Shown: positions 16,116 through 25,523, counted from the stretch's first letter. The stretch: DNA of 64,000 nt from Tsukamurella paurometabola (GCF_900631615.1 NZ_LR131273.1:4248850-4312849), one strand, 5' to 3'. Numbers and translations are program-made. Notes: generated from the letters alone by a model not told the origin.

Positions 16116-17369
16116 TCAGGCGTCGAGCGCGCGCCGGGTCGCCGCCGCGATCTCCGCCACCTGCTCGTCCGTGGTGATCAGCGCCGGCGAGTACTGCAGC
16201 GTGCCGAGGCCCGCCGCACGACCGGACACGCCCTGCGCGCGCAGCTTCTTCACCATCGCCATGGCCTCCGCGGCCTCGTGCAGTTGCACACCCGCGACCG
16301 CGCCCACGCCGCCGCGCACGTCCTTGACCTTCGGGTGGTCCGCGAGCGGCGCCAGCTCGCGGAGCAGCGAGTCCTGGATGCGCAGCGCCTCGGCGACGAG
16401 GTTCTCCCGTTCCATGATGTCGAGCACCGCCATCGATGCGGCGGCAGCCGCCGCGTGCCCGCCGTAGGTGTAGCCGTGCCGCCACCACACGCCGCCCGCG
16501 AAGAACGGCTCGGCGACGTGCGGCGCCACGAACAGTGCGCCCATGGGGACGTAGCCGCTGGTGAGTCCCTTCGCGGTGGTCATCAGGTCGGGCTGGAGGT
16601 CGAACCGGCTCGATGCGAACCAGGCGCCGCCGATGCGTCCGAAGCCGGTGATCACCTCGTCGGCGATGAACAACACGTCGTGCTCGCGGCAGATGTCGCG
16701 GACCTCGCGCAGGTACCCCTCCGGCGGGGGCAGCAGGCCGCCGGCACCGATCACGGGCTCGGCGACGAAGGCCGCGATGGCTTCGGCGCCGACCCGCTCG
16801 ATGAGGCCGAGCAGTTCCTTGGCGTCGTCCCACGCGACCGTCGCGGTGTCGTCGAACAGCACGCCGCCGTAGCCCTCGGCGTTGACCGGGATGCCGCCCA
16901 GGCTCGTGCCGCCGACATGCATGCCGTGGTAGGCGTTCGAGCGGCCGACGATGAGCTTCTTCTCCGGCCGCCCTTTCTCCTGCCAGTAGCGACGGGCCAG
17001 CTTGATCGCCGAGTCCACGGAGTCCGAACCGCCGGAGGTGAAGAAGACCTTGCTGTCCGGCACCGGGGCGATGCCCTGCAGCCGCTCGGCGAGGGCCACC
17101 GTCGTATCGGTCGCGGCGTCACCGAAACCGGTCACGTGCGCGACCTTGAGCAGCTGGTCGCGGACCGCGTCGGCGACCTCGGCCCGGCCGTGGCCGACGT
17201 TGGCGAACCACAGGCCCGCGGTCGCGTCGAGATAGCGGTTGCCCTCGGTGTCGAAGACGTACGCGCCGTCACCGCGCGCGAAGACGAAGGCACCGTCGCG
17301 CTGTACGGCGCCCATGTCCGCGAATCCGTGCCAGAGTGCCGATGAGGTCGTGGGTCCCTGTCCGCTCAT
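16116..17369 (-). CDS. class III (omega) aminotransferase, PLP-dependent
   Basis: A 417-residue aminotransferase of the aspartate/beta-alanine:pyruvate class III group. The PLP-binding lysine is in MTTAKGLTSGYVPMGA near residue 273, the aspartate in DEVITGFGRIG near 244, and the phosphate-binding region is GGSDSVDSAIKLARRY near 110. It transfers an amino group from an omega-amino acid, diamine or similar donor to pyruvate or another keto acid; the donor is not readable. It shares a 20-bp divergent promoter region with hrpA. ATG 17369 is preceded by TAGTTT and a seven-base gap and lacks a ribosome-binding site. Confidence 0.85.
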   Translation of the reverse strand: MSGQGPTTSSALWHGFADMGAVQRDGAFVFARGDGAYVFDTEGNRYLDATAGLWFANVGHGRAEVADAVRDQLLKVAHVTGFGDAATDTTVALAERLQGIAPVPDSKVFFTSGGSDSVDSAIKLARRYWQEKGRPEKKLIVGRSNAYHGMHVGGTSLGGIPVNAEGYGGVLFDDTATVAWDDAKELLGLIERVGAEAIAAFVAEPVIGAGGLLPPPEGYLREVRDICREHDVLFIADEVITGFGRIGGAWFASSRFDLQPDLMTTAKGLTSGYVPMGALFVAPHVAEPFFAGGVWWRHGYTYGGHAAAAAASMAVLDIMERENLVAEALRIQDSLLRELAPLADHPKVKDVRGGVGAVAGVQLHEAAEAMAMVKKLRAQGVSGRAAGLGTLQYSPALITTDEQVAEIAAATRRALDA

Positions 17370-17375
17370 GGTGGA

Positions 17376-17382
17376 TAAACTA
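17376..17382. promoter_or_regulatory. symmetric bidirectional -10 element for aminotransferase gene and hrpA
   Basis: The seven bases TAAACTA contain TAAACT on the plus strand (eight bases before hrpA ATG 17390) and TAGTTT on the minus strand (seven bases before the aminotransferase ATG 17369). Only 20 bp separate the two start codons, so both genes appear to use the same AT-rich core, in leaderless fashion. Confidence 0.55.
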
Positions 17383-17389
17383 GTCGCAA

Positions 17390-20300
17390 ATGACGAAGCA
17401 GGAGACGCGCACCGTCGATGCGGGCGCGAGCGGGTCCGGCGCGCACACGCCGACCAAGCGCGAGCTGTACGCGGCCCTCGGCACGGACGCCGCGCCGGCG
17501 GTCACGCTCCGGGACGAGACGCGGCTGCGCGGGAAGCTCAAGCGGGCGAAGGAGTCCGACGTGGCGCGGCTCGCGCGCGACGTGGCGGCGGCGCGCGAAC
17601 GGTACGCGGAGCGGCGGACGGCCGTCCCCGCGATCGTGTATCCCGAGAACCTGCCGGTGAGCGCACGGCGCGAGGAGATCGCGAAGGCCATCGCGGAGAA
17701 TCAGGTGGTCATCCTGGCCGGCGAGACCGGCTCGGGCAAGACCACCCAGCTGCCGAAGATCTGCCTCGAACTCGGGCGCGGGGTGCGGGGCATGATCGGG
17801 CACACCCAGCCGCGGCGGCTCGCCGCGCGCAGCGTGGCCGAGCGGATCGCCGAGGAGACGAAGACCGAACTCGGCGAGGCCGTCGGCTACGCCGTCCGGT
17901 TCACCGACCGGGTCTCGCCGAAGACCTCGGTCAAGCTCATGACCGACGGCATCCTGCTCCGCGAACTCACCCGCGACCGGCTGCTGCGCGACTACGACAC
18001 GATCATCATCGACGAGGCGCACGAGCGCAGCCTCAACATCGACTTCCTCCTCGGCTATCTGCGGCAGATCCTGCCCCGCAGACCCGATCTCAAGGTCATC
18101 GTCACCTCCGCGACCATCGAGCCGGAGCGATTCGCCGCGCACTTCGCGCAGCCCGACGGAACGCCCGCACCGGTCATCGAGGTCAGCGGCCGTACCTACC
18201 CGGTGGAGATCCGCTACCGGCCGCTCGACGAGATGACCGACGACACCGAACCCCTCGATCAGGTCACGGGCATCGTGCACGCGGTCGACGAGCTCTCCCG
18301 CGAGGCTCCCGGCGACGTGCTCGTCTTCCTCTCCGGGGAACGCGAGATCCGCGACGCCGCCGAGGCACTGCAGGCCCACGTCCGCCCGGGCACGGAGATC
18401 CTCCCCCTGTACGCCCGACTGTCCTCCGCCGAGCAGCACCGCGTCTTCGCTCCGCACACCGGCCGTCGGATCGTGCTGTCCACCAACGTCGCCGAGACGT
18501 CCTTGACGGTGCCCGGCATCAAGTACGTCGTGGACACGGGCACGGCGCGCATCTCCCGCTACTCGGTCCGGACGAAGGTGCAGCGGCTGCCGATCGAACC
18601 GATCTCGCAGGCCTCGGCGCAGCAGCGGTCCGGGCGGTGCGGGCGCACGTCGGACGGCATCGCCATCCGTCTGTACTCGGAGGAGGACTTCGACGCGCGG
18701 CCCGTCTACACGGACCCGGAGATCCTCCGCACCAACCTCGCCTCCGTGATCCTGTCGATGACGGCGCTCGACCTGGGCGAGGTCTCCGCCTTCCCGTTCG
18801 TGCAGCCGCCCGACGAGCGGGCCGTCCGCGACGGCACGGCACTGCTCGAGGAGCTGGGAGCGCTCGAGGTCGCCGGGGGCGGAGCGAGCGGGACCGGTGC
18901 CGGCATCCGCACCGAGGGGCACAAGCGGCTCTCGGCCGTCGGCCGCCAGCTCGCGGACCTGCCCGTCGACCCGCGGATGGCACGCATGCTGGTCGCGGCC
19001 CGCGAATTCGGGGTACTACCGGAGGTCCTGGTGATCGTCGCCGGCCTCTCGATCCAGGACGTGCGCGAGCGGCCGGCCGAGCACCGTCAGGCCGCGGACG
19101 CGCAGCACGCCCGGTTCGCCGATCCCACGTCGGACTTCCTCTCGTACCTCAACCTGTGGCGCCATCTCGGCGATCGCCGGGCCGAGCTCAGCTCCAGCGC
19201 CTTCCGCCGCGAATGCCAACGGGAGTTCCTGCATTACGTACGGATCCGCGAATGGCAGGACCTGCACGGCCAGCTCAGGCAGATCTGCCGCGACCTCGGT
19301 TGGAAGCTCGACTCCCTGGGGCGGGAATCGGCACCGTCGGCCGACCTGATCCACCAGGCGATGCTCGCGGGCCTGCTGTCGCACATCGGGCTGCGCGAGC
19401 CCGACGGGCGGGAGTTCCTGGGCGCCCGCAACGCGAAGTTCCTCGTCTTCCCCGGTTCCGCCCTCGCCAAGAAGCCGCCGCGATTCATCATGGCCGGCGA
19501 GCTCGTGGAGACCTCCCGCCTGTTCGCGCGGACGGTCGCGAAGATCGAGCCGGAGTGGGCGGAGAAGCTGGCCGGGCCGCTCGCGAAGCACCACTACTCC
19601 GAGCCGCACTGGTCCACCAAGCGGGAGGCCGTGCTGGCGAAGGAGCGGGTAGCGCTGTTCGGCGTGCCGCTGGTGGCCGACCGCACGGTGAACTTCGGCC
19701 GGATCGACCCCGCCGCCGCGCGCGACCTCTTCATCCGGCACGCGCTCGTCCAGGGCGAGTGGCGGACCCGGCACCCCTTCTTCGCCCGGAACCGTGCGCT
19801 GCTCGACGATGCCGAGTACCTCGAGGACAAGGCGCGCCGCCGCGACATCGTGGTCGACGAGGACGGACTGTTCGACTTCTACGACCGGCGGGTGCCCGAG
19901 GGCATCGTCTCGGCGCGGCACTTCGACTCGTGGTGGAAGAAGACCTCGCGCACCGACCCGACCCTCTTGGATTTCACGGTCGACGACCTGCTCGCCGACG
20001 GTGCCGCCGACGTCACCGCGGACGCGTACCCCACGTCCTGGCTGCAGGGCCGCATCGAGGTGCCGCTGAAGTACCGTTTCGAGCCGGGCGCCGCCGACGA
20101 CGGGGTGACGGCCCGGATCCCCGTGAAGGATCTGGCGACGGTCCGCGCGGACGGCTTCGAGTGGCTCGTGCCCGCGATGCGCGAAGAGCTGGCCGTGGCG
20201 CTGATCAAGTCGCTGCCCAAGCAGCTGCGCCGCGAGGTGGTCCCCGCACCCGACTTCGCCGCGGCGGCGCTCGCGCGCCTCACACCCCGGGCGGAGCCGC

Positions 20301-21382
20301 TCACCGAGGGCCTCGCCCGCGAGCTGACGCAGTTGTCCGGCACGGTGATCCGTGCCGGCGACTTCTCTCCCGCCGCGATCCCCGATCACCTGCGGGTGAC
20401 GTTCACGGTGATCGGCGACGACGGACGCACGCTGGGGTCCGGCAAGGACCTCGACGCGTTGAAGCGGAAGCTCGGCGCCGCGGTGCAGCAGGATCTGTCG
20501 AGCCGTGCCGGCGCGTACGAACGTGCACCGGCGAAGCAGTGGACCGCGGAGACTCTGGGGGACGTGCCGCGGACGATCGACACCGAGGTCCGCGGTAGCC
20601 GGGTCATCGGATTCGGGACCCTCTACCCCGCCGGAGACGCCGCGGGCGTCAAGGTGGTCGCCGCGGAGACCGAGCAGACCGCCCTGATGGGCGCCGGGCT
20701 CGACGTCCTCCTCGCCAACGTCCTTCCCGGTGCGCACAAATCCGTGCTGCAGTCGGTCGGGCAGCGGGAGCGGTTGGCCCTCTCGCAGAGTCCGTACGCG
20801 ACACCGATGGACCTCGTCGCCGACTGCCGGCGCCGCGCCATCACCGACCTCCGGTCACGCGCAGGGCTCGCGTGGACGCCCGCCGAATTCACTGCGCTGA
20901 CGGCGACGGTGCGCGCGGGCCTGGGCGAGGCGGTCCAGAAGAACTTCGCGGACGTCGCCACGGCGATCGCCACGGCCACCGAGGTCCGGGGAGCCATCGC
21001 CGCAGCGCCACCCGCGCTGCGGGATGCCGCCGAGGACATCGCGGAACAACTCGACGGCCTGCTGTTCCCCGGGTTCGTCGCGGCCACACCGGACGTTCAC
21101 CTGCAGCACCTACCGCGATACACGGCGGGAGCCGCCGCCCGCTGGGCGGCGCTGCCCGGCTCGATGGACCGCGACGACCGCGGGATGGCGACTCTCGATC
21201 GGGTCTACGCCGCGCTCACGGCCACGTTGGACTCGCTGCCCGAACACCGCCGGGACAGCGCGCTCGACCAGGTGCACTGGCAGATCGAAGAGCTCCGCGT
21301 GAGCCTGTTCGCACAGTCCCTCGGGACCGCCGGTTCGGTGTCGGAGAAGAAGGTGCTGGCAGCGATCGCCGCTCTGGCCTGA
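17390..21382 (+). CDS. hrpA: ATP-dependent RNA helicase HrpA
   Basis: A 1330-residue DEAH-box helicase, the usual size for HrpA. Motif I GETGSGKTTQ is near residue 115, motif II DEAHERS near 207, motif III SATIE near 241 and motif VI QQRSGRCGR near 409, followed by the winged-helix/ratchet and OB parts and the long C-terminal DUF3418 domain (about residues 700-1300). HrpA has been linked to mRNA processing and rescue of stalled ribosomes. The first 60 residues are a Lys/Arg-rich extension before the helicase core. It starts from a shared divergent promoter and converges with nrdR 11 bases away. Confidence 0.93.
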   Translation: MTKQETRTVDAGASGSGAHTPTKRELYAALGTDAAPAVTLRDETRLRGKLKRAKESDVARLARDVAAARERYAERRTAVPAIVYPENLPVSARREEIAKAIAENQVVILAGETGSGKTTQLPKICLELGRGVRGMIGHTQPRRLAARSVAERIAEETKTELGEAVGYAVRFTDRVSPKTSVKLMTDGILLRELTRDRLLRDYDTIIIDEAHERSLNIDFLLGYLRQILPRRPDLKVIVTSATIEPERFAAHFAQPDGTPAPVIEVSGRTYPVEIRYRPLDEMTDDTEPLDQVTGIVHAVDELSREAPGDVLVFLSGEREIRDAAEALQAHVRPGTEILPLYARLSSAEQHRVFAPHTGRRIVLSTNVAETSLTVPGIKYVVDTGTARISRYSVRTKVQRLPIEPISQASAQQRSGRCGRTSDGIAIRLYSEEDFDARPVYTDPEILRTNLASVILSMTALDLGEVSAFPFVQPPDERAVRDGTALLEELGALEVAGGGASGTGAGIRTEGHKRLSAVGRQLADLPVDPRMARMLVAAREFGVLPEVLVIVAGLSIQDVRERPAEHRQAADAQHARFADPTSDFLSYLNLWRHLGDRRAELSSSAFRRECQREFLHYVRIREWQDLHGQLRQICRDLGWKLDSLGRESAPSADLIHQAMLAGLLSHIGLREPDGREFLGARNAKFLVFPGSALAKKPPRFIMAGELVETSRLFARTVAKIEPEWAEKLAGPLAKHHYSEPHWSTKREAVLAKERVALFGVPLVADRTVNFGRIDPAAARDLFIRHALVQGEWRTRHPFFARNRALLDDAEYLEDKARRRDIVVDEDGLFDFYDRRVPEGIVSARHFDSWWKKTSRTDPTLLDFTVDDLLADGAADVTADAYPTSWLQGRIEVPLKYRFEPGAADDGVTARIPVKDLATVRADGFEWLVPAMREELAVALIKSLPKQLRREVVPAPDFAAAALARLTPRAEPLTEGLARELTQLSGTVIRAGDFSPAAIPDHLRVTFTVIGDDGRTLGSGKDLDALKRKLGAAVQQDLSSRAGAYERAPAKQWTAETLGDVPRTIDTEVRGSRVIGFGTLYPAGDAAGVKVVAAETEQTALMGAGLDVLLANVLPGAHKSVLQSVGQRERLALSQSPYATPMDLVADCRRRAITDLRSRAGLAWTPAEFTALTATVRAGLGEAVQKNFADVATAIATATEVRGAIAAAPPALRDAAEDIAEQLDGLLFPGFVAATPDVHLQHLPRYTAGAAARWAALPGSMDRDDRGMATLDRVYAALTATLDSLPEHRRDSALDQVHWQIEELRVSLFAQSLGTAGSVSEKKVLAAIAALA

Positions 21383-21393
21383 GTCGCCGGGGC

Positions 21394-21867
21394 CTAGGCG
21401 GCGTCGGTCGGGTCCGCGGCAGCCGCGCGGGCACGCAGATCACGGATGGCGGCTTCGAAGTCCTCGATCGACGAGAACCCCTGGTACACCGAGGCGAACC
21501 GCAGGTACGCCACCTCGTCGAGATCGCGGAGCGGCCCGAGGATGGCGAGCCCGACCTCATTGGCGGGGACTTCGGCCACGCCCGTGGCGCGGATGGCCTC
21601 CTCGACCTGTTGGGCGAGCTTGTGCAGGTCGTCCTCGGCCACGTCGCGCCCCTGGCATGCGCGCCGCACGCCCTTGACGACCTTCTCCCGGCTGAACGGC
21701 TCGGTGACGCCGTTGCGCTTGACCACGGCCATCACCGCACTCTCGACGGTCGTGAAGCGACGTCCGCATTCGTTGCAGGAGCGGCGCCGGCGGATGCCCT
21801 GCCCGTCGTCGAAGACGCGCGAATCGACCACCCGGGTGTCCTCGTTCTTGCAGAACGGGCAGTACAT
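21394..21867 (-). CDS. nrdR: NrdR, repressor of ribonucleotide reductase genes
   Basis: A 157-residue regulator. The zinc ribbon is complete: C-P-F-C at residues 3-6 and C-N-E-C near 31-34, with [15 protein letters not shown]. The ATP-cone domain follows ([22 protein letters not shown] at about 49-70). NrdR binds ATP/dATP and represses nrd genes. GTGGG/GGAGG lies seven bases before ATG 21867, so this is the standard start. The same frame is open upstream to a second ATG at 22053 that also has a good ribosome-binding site, giving a possible 62-residue basic N-terminal extension. The gene follows the LysM gene in the same direction, as in mycobacteria. Confidence 0.94.
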   Translation of the reverse strand: MYCPFCKNEDTRVVDSRVFDDGQGIRRRRSCNECGRRFTTVESAVMAVVKRNGVTEPFSREKVVKGVRRACQGRDVAEDDLHKLAQQVEEAIRATGVAEVPANEVGLAILGPLRDLDEVAYLRFASVYQGFSSIEDFEAAIRDLRARAAAADPTDAA

Positions 21868-22053
21868 CGGCCCACCTCCCGCGCGGCTGCGCTCGGACGT
21901 CCGGCGGGGCAGCTGCAGCACGGTGGCCCCTGCCACCGACGCGCCCCGCGATCTCCCCTTCGAGAATACTCGGCGCGGGAACGGCACCACGTTGTCGAGG
22001 TGGGCCGAACGCCCGCCCTGCCGGGAATCCACTATCGCCATACGGGTGGTCAT
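21868..22053 (-). other. possible in-frame N-terminal extension of NrdR (alternative start)
   Basis: From ATG 22053, with AAGGAG seven bases upstream, the frame runs without a stop into nrdR. The 62 codons give a basic, low-complexity peptide starting [14 protein letters not shown], with two similar blocks VVPFPRR and VLQLPRR. It may be a real isoform, or a leader peptide whose frame happens to fuse. The region is otherwise too short for a separate gene, since there is no stop before nrdR. Confidence 0.4.
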
Positions 22054-22081
22054 GTGCGTCTCCTTCGCTCGTGGACGGCGG

Positions 22082-22714
22082 TCAGTACCGCGGCGTGATG
22101 AGGGTCTGGCCGGCGTGCACCCGACCGTCGCGCAGCCCGTTGATCTCCGCGATCTCCGCCATGACGGCGGTCTCGGCACGGCCGGGCGCGATCTCCCGGG
22201 CGATCTGCTCCAGGCTCTGCCCGCTGCGCACCGTCACGATCGAGGTCAGAGCGGGCTGCGCCGCGGTCGGAGCGGGCTCGGCGGACGACGAGCCGCCGAA
22301 GAGCACCACGAGACCGGCGAAGACACCCACCGCGAACAGGACACAGGCCGCGAGCGACGGGCCGGGGGTGCGGCGTGCGCAGCCGTCGGCGCGCGAGTGA
22401 CCGCGGGGCGCGCGCCGCACTGCGGAACGCACGCCCGGACGTTCGACAGCGCGCCGGGCCGACCCGCGCGCTCCGGTCACGCGCACCCCTGTGGACTCCG
22501 TTCGAACAGACCGGTCCACCGCACCGTTCGACGGGATGATCGATACCGCCACCGGCTCGTGCGAACGACTCCGCGCGAGCCGCGGCGAGACGCCGCGGGC
22601 ACGCGTGGCACCCCGCCGATCGGCGGCGGCGGAGCCGTGCCGCACGAGCGCCTGAGCCGTGCCGGCGGTCTCCTGCGCTGCGGTGATGACGTCTCGATCG
22701 ATGATCGCGGTCAT
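22082..22714 (-). CDS. LysM-domain membrane protein, ChiZ (Rv2719c)-like division inhibitor
   Basis: A 210-residue protein with an Arg-rich cytoplasmic N-terminal half, one membrane helix (about residues 119-141, [20 protein letters not shown]) and an external LysM domain ([19 protein letters not shown] to the end). This layout and the position between nrdR and divergent lexA match M. tuberculosis Rv2719c/ChiZ, reported as a DNA-damage-induced protein that halts division. ATG 22714 has GAGGAG upstream. The promoter carries a RecA-NDp (PafBC)-type motif, and the intergenic region holds two LexA boxes, so damage induction is expected here too. Confidence 0.8.
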   Translation of the reverse strand: MTAIIDRDVITAAQETAGTAQALVRHGSAAADRRGATRARGVSPRLARSRSHEPVAVSIIPSNGAVDRSVRTESTGVRVTGARGSARRAVERPGVRSAVRRAPRGHSRADGCARRTPGPSLAACVLFAVGVFAGLVVLFGGSSSAEPAPTAAQPALTSIVTVRSGQSLEQIAREIAPGRAETAVMAEIAEINGLRDGRVHAGQTLITPRY

Positions 22715-22757
22715 GGTCTCTCCTCGGTCGGTAGCGGTTCCTTCTCGCTCACCCACA

Positions 22758-22780
22758 GGTCTATCGGAGGGGACTGACAA
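22758..22780 (-). promoter_or_regulatory. RecA-NDp (PafBC-type) promoter of the LysM gene
   Basis: On the minus strand TTGTCAGTCC is followed by seven bases and TAGACC. It is the same arrangement as upstream of recA (44755-44777) and close to the mycobacterial consensus TTGTCRGTGG-N8-TAGNNT. Confidence 0.6.
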
Positions 22781-22831
22781 GTTTTTCAATCCAGCCCCAC
22801 CAGTCACACCGGAATGCGTGCAAGTGTTCGA

Positions 22832-22847
22832 GAGAACTTCTGTTCGA
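22832..22847. promoter_or_regulatory. LexA box (SOS box) 1
   Basis: GAGAAC-TTCT-GTTCGA fits the actinobacterial SOS consensus TCGAAC-N4-GTTCGA with two changes. It lies between the divergent LysM gene and lexA. Confidence 0.7.
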
Positions 22848-22894
22848 TTTCTACCACACCCCTCGGCCGAGCGGAAGACACGCGCCGGAAATTC

Positions 22895-22910
22895 TCGAAC
22901 AGATGTTTGT
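22895..22910. promoter_or_regulatory. LexA box (SOS box) 2
   Basis: TCGAAC-AGAT-GTTTGT fits the SOS consensus with two changes in the right half. It overlaps the -35 box of the lexA promoter, so binding blocks lexA transcription. Confidence 0.75.
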
Positions 22911-22935
22911 CAGGCCGTTCGGCCTGGACTACAGT
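22907..22935 (+). promoter_or_regulatory. lexA promoter (-35 TTGTCA, -10 TACAGT)
   Basis: TTGTCA at 22907-22912 and TACAGT at 22930-22935 are separated by 17 bases, a classical vegetative promoter. Transcription would begin near 22942 and give a 28-base leader with a good ribosome-binding site. Confidence 0.65.
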
Positions 22936-22969
22936 GGAACCAGAACCGAACGGGCGTGAGGAGCGACAC

Positions 22970-23680
22970 ATGACAGATGAACGACAGGTCCAGCACCGGG
23001 ACAAGCGCTTCCGCGACGCACAGGGCAACGTCTCCGAGGATCACCTCACCCGTCGCCAGAAGCAGGTACTCGAGGTGATCCGCCGGTCCGTGCGTGATCG
23101 CGGGTACCCGCCGAGCATCCGGGAGATCGGCGACGAGGTGGGCCTCACGTCCACCTCGTCCGTCGCACACCAGCTCCGCACCCTGGAGCGACTCGGGTTC
23201 CTGCACCGCGACCCGAACCGCCCTCGCGCCGTCAACGTCCAGGGCGCCGAGGAGCGCACGGCGCAGGTGATTCAGAAGGTGATGGAGGACGAGGAGCGGA
23301 TGCCGGAGCCCGCGTTCGTCCCCGTGCTCGGGCGCATCGCCGCCGGTGGCCCGATCCTGGCGGAGGAGGCGGTCGAGGAGATCTTCCCGCTCCCCCGCGA
23401 GCTGGTGGGTGAGGGCTCGCTGTTCCTGCTCAAGGTGGTGGGCGAGTCGATGACCGATGCTGCGATCTGCGACGGCGACTGGGTCGTGGTGCGGCAGCAG
23501 TCCGTGGCCGAGAACGGCGACATCGTGGCGGCGATGCTCGACGGCGAGGCCACCGTGAAGACCTTCCGCCGGACCGGGCGCGATGTCTGGCTGATGCCGC
23601 ACAACCCGGCCTTCGACCCGATCCACGGCAATGACGCGGTCATCCTCGGCAAGGTGGTCACGGTCATGCGCCGGATCTGA
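22970..23680 (+). CDS. lexA: LexA, SOS repressor
   Basis: A 236-residue LexA. The N-terminal winged helix begins at [14 protein letters not shown] (residue 26) and contains [19 protein letters not shown]. The self-cleavage site is Ala125-Gly126, the catalytic serine is Ser160 in VVGESMTD and the lysine is Lys197 in ATVKTF. RecA filaments on single-stranded DNA trigger cleavage. ATG 22970 has GTGAGGAG about seven bases upstream. The promoter contains LexA boxes, so the gene is autoregulated. The gene end overlaps the convergent transporter gene by 17 bases. Confidence 0.96.
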   Translation: MTDERQVQHRDKRFRDAQGNVSEDHLTRRQKQVLEVIRRSVRDRGYPPSIREIGDEVGLTSTSSVAHQLRTLERLGFLHRDPNRPRAVNVQGAEERTAQVIQKVMEDEERMPEPAFVPVLGRIAAGGPILAEEAVEEIFPLPRELVGEGSLFLLKVVGESMTDAAICDGDWVVVRQQSVAENGDIVAAMLDGEATVKTFRRTGRDVWLMPHNPAFDPIHGNDAVILGKVVTVMRRI

Positions 23681-24593
23681 CTCCGCTCCCCTCACGCAGC
23701 GCCGGCTCACCGACCGAGAGGTCGCGGGCCGGCGTTCGTCGTCCGCCGAGGGATGCGATCGCGCAGGCGGCGCCGCCGAGCGCCAGGCCCGCGATGGCGC
23801 CCGGCTGCACCGGCTCGCCGAGCAGGAGGAAGGCGAACAGGGCGGAGACCGACGGGATCACGGCGAACAGCATCGCCGCTCCGCCGGCTCCCGCGATGCC
23901 GATCACGCGGAGGTACAACGTGGTCGCCGTCATCGAACTGAGCAGCACCATGAGAACCAGCACGACGACGCCCTGGATCGGGCGGACGACCGTCGCGCCG
24001 AAGACCGCCACCAGGACGCCCGCCGGGATCGCCGCGACCGCCATCCCCACGGCGTTCCCCGCCAGCGGGTCCACGCCCCGGCAGAACCGCTGGTGATACA
24101 CCCCGCCCACGGCGATGCCCACCAGACCGAGCAGAGTGAAGCCGATCCCCGCCCCGGCGTGGGCCAGCGCCGGCACCGTCGACCAGCACGCGGCGACGAC
24201 CGCCGCTAGTCCGAGCGTCGCGGCGAGGGCACGACGCGGCGTGAGTCGCTCGCGGAGCGCGAGCCTCGCCACCACCGTGGTCACCGCCGGGTTCACGCCG
24301 ATGATGAGCGCTGCGACCCCCGCCGGCACCCCGGCCTGCAGTCCCAGGTAACACCCCAGGAACTGCGTCGCCTGCGTCAGGAGCCCGACCACGGTCGCGT
24401 GGCCCAGCTCCACGCCCCGGGGCAGGCGGCGGCCCGTCGCCCGCACGAGGGCGAGCATGAGGGCGCCCGAGATCGCGAACCGCAGGAACAGCAGCAGGAA
24501 CGGGCTCATGGCGGCGATGCCGAGAGCGCCGAGCGGGTAGCCGAAGGCGTAGAGCACGACGACGGACAACGCGAGCGCGGGCGGAATCCTCAT
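23664..24593 (-). CDS. DMT-superfamily (EamA) transporter
   Basis: A 309-residue protein with ten predicted membrane helices in two EamA repeats. Typical parts are [19 protein letters not shown] in the first repeat and [18 protein letters not shown] near the C-terminus. EamA proteins export metabolites such as amino acids or their analogues. The start ATG 24593 is divergent from a LysR regulator with 79 bases between, so this regulator probably controls export of the ligand it senses. The cargo is unknown. The 3' end overlaps lexA by 17 bases on the other strand. Confidence 0.82.
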   Translation of the reverse strand: MRIPPALALSVVVLYAFGYPLGALGIAAMSPFLLLFLRFAISGALMLALVRATGRRLPRGVELGHATVVGLLTQATQFLGCYLGLQAGVPAGVAALIIGVNPAVTTVVARLALRERLTPRRALAATLGLAAVVAACWSTVPALAHAGAGIGFTLLGLVGIAVGGVYHQRFCRGVDPLAGNAVGMAVAAIPAGVLVAVFGATVVRPIQGVVVLVLMVLLSSMTATTLYLRVIGIAGAGGAAMLFAVIPSVSALFAFLLLGEPVQPGAIAGLALGGAACAIASLGGRRTPARDLSVGEPALREGSGVRSGA

Positions 24594-24640
24594 GCCTCGA
24601 TGGTCGAACGGGCCGGCGCCCCGCGTCCAACAATGATTGA

Positions 24641-24652
24641 CGATCGCGATCG
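24641..24652. promoter_or_regulatory. 12-bp palindrome in transporter-LysR divergent region
   Basis: CGATCGCGATCG is perfectly symmetric and sits upstream of the LysR -10 box, where a LysR-type regulator would bind its own control region. The repeat is partly explained by CGATCG being common in GC-rich DNA. Confidence 0.35.
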
Positions 24653-24660
24653 ATCGACAG

Positions 24661-24666
24661 TATCGT
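24661..24666 (+). promoter_or_regulatory. -10 box of LysR gene, leaderless type
   Basis: TATCGT, six bases, ATG 24673, with no ribosome-binding site. Confidence 0.55.
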
Positions 24667-24672
24667 TCATTC

Positions 24673-25512
24673 ATGCCCGAGCCGATCCTGGACATCGTGC
24701 CGCTGCGCAGCGTGGTCGCGATCGCTCGGTGCGGTGGCGTCCACCGAGCCGCCGAGGCGCTCCACCTCACGCAGTCGACCGTCAGCGCGCACCTGCGCAG
24801 GCTCGAGAAGTCCTCCGGGGGCACGATCGTCGAGAAGGCGGGCCGGGGGATCCGGTTCACCGACCACGGCAACCGCCTACTCGGCCACGCGGAGGCGATC
24901 CTCGACGCGCACGACGCGGCGGTGCACGCGCTCGCCTCCCCCACGACCCGCACGCTGTCCGTCGCCGCGACCGAGCACGGCGCCGACCGCCTCATCCCGG
25001 AGCTCAGTCGCGGTTTCGGCTCGCTCCCCGGGGGCTGGACCGCCCAGTTCCGGTTCGATCGCAGCGCACAGATCGCGGGCGCGGTCGAACGCGGACTGGC
25101 GGACGTGGCGGTCTTCCTCGCGCCCCGTGACCATCCGGACGCCGTCGGCCCCATCGCCCTGCGCTGGTACGCCGCGCGGGAGTGGGAACGCCCCGCCGAG
25201 GCGGTCCCCGTGCTGCTGTTCGACGATCCCTGCGTCTTGCGCGCACCCGCCGCGGACGCCCTCGCGCGCACCGGGATCGACTACGTCGTCGCCGCCGAGG
25301 CCGCGAATCTCGCGGGCCTGTACTCCGCCGCGCGCAGCGGCCTCGGGGTCACGCTGCTGCCCGCGATCGACGCGACCGACGGACTCGTCGCCGTCGACAC
25401 CATGCCCACCATGCCGCCCATCGCGCTCGCGGTGACCGTCGGTGCGCGCGTACCCGGCCAGGTCCGCGCCGCGGTCCGTCGTGCGGCCGCCTGCCTCACC
25501 CACGAGGTCTGA
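24673..25512 (+). CDS. LysR-family regulator next to the DMT transporter
   Basis: A 279-residue LysR protein, slightly short. The winged helix (residues 8-65) contains GGVHRAAEALHLTQSTVSAHLRRLE. The effector domain runs from about residue 95 with the hinge block AARSGLGVTLLPAID near 220. The ATG at 24673 lies six bases after TATCGT, so a leaderless start is expected; the in-frame ATG at 24637 lies upstream of that box. It is divergent from the EamA transporter, the common layout for exporter control (compare LysG/LysE). The inducer is not known. Confidence 0.85.
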   Translation: MPEPILDIVPLRSVVAIARCGGVHRAAEALHLTQSTVSAHLRRLEKSSGGTIVEKAGRGIRFTDHGNRLLGHAEAILDAHDAAVHALASPTTRTLSVAATEHGADRLIPELSRGFGSLPGGWTAQFRFDRSAQIAGAVERGLADVAVFLAPRDHPDAVGPIALRWYAAREWERPAEAVPVLLFDDPCVLRAPAADALARTGIDYVVAAEAANLAGLYSAARSGLGVTLLPAIDATDGLVAVDTMPTMPPIALAVTVGARVPGQVRAAVRRAAACLTHEV

Positions 25513-25523
25513 CCGGAACACGC

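Noticed and set aside
21385-21405. Hairpin CGCCG/CGGCG between hrpA and nrdR stops
   Set aside because: Only five base pairs in DNA of this GC content, so chance is likely; not listed as a terminator.
24594-25271. Upstream continuation of the EamA transporter frame
   Set aside because: It runs antisense through the LysR gene; the conserved transporter begins at ATG 24593.
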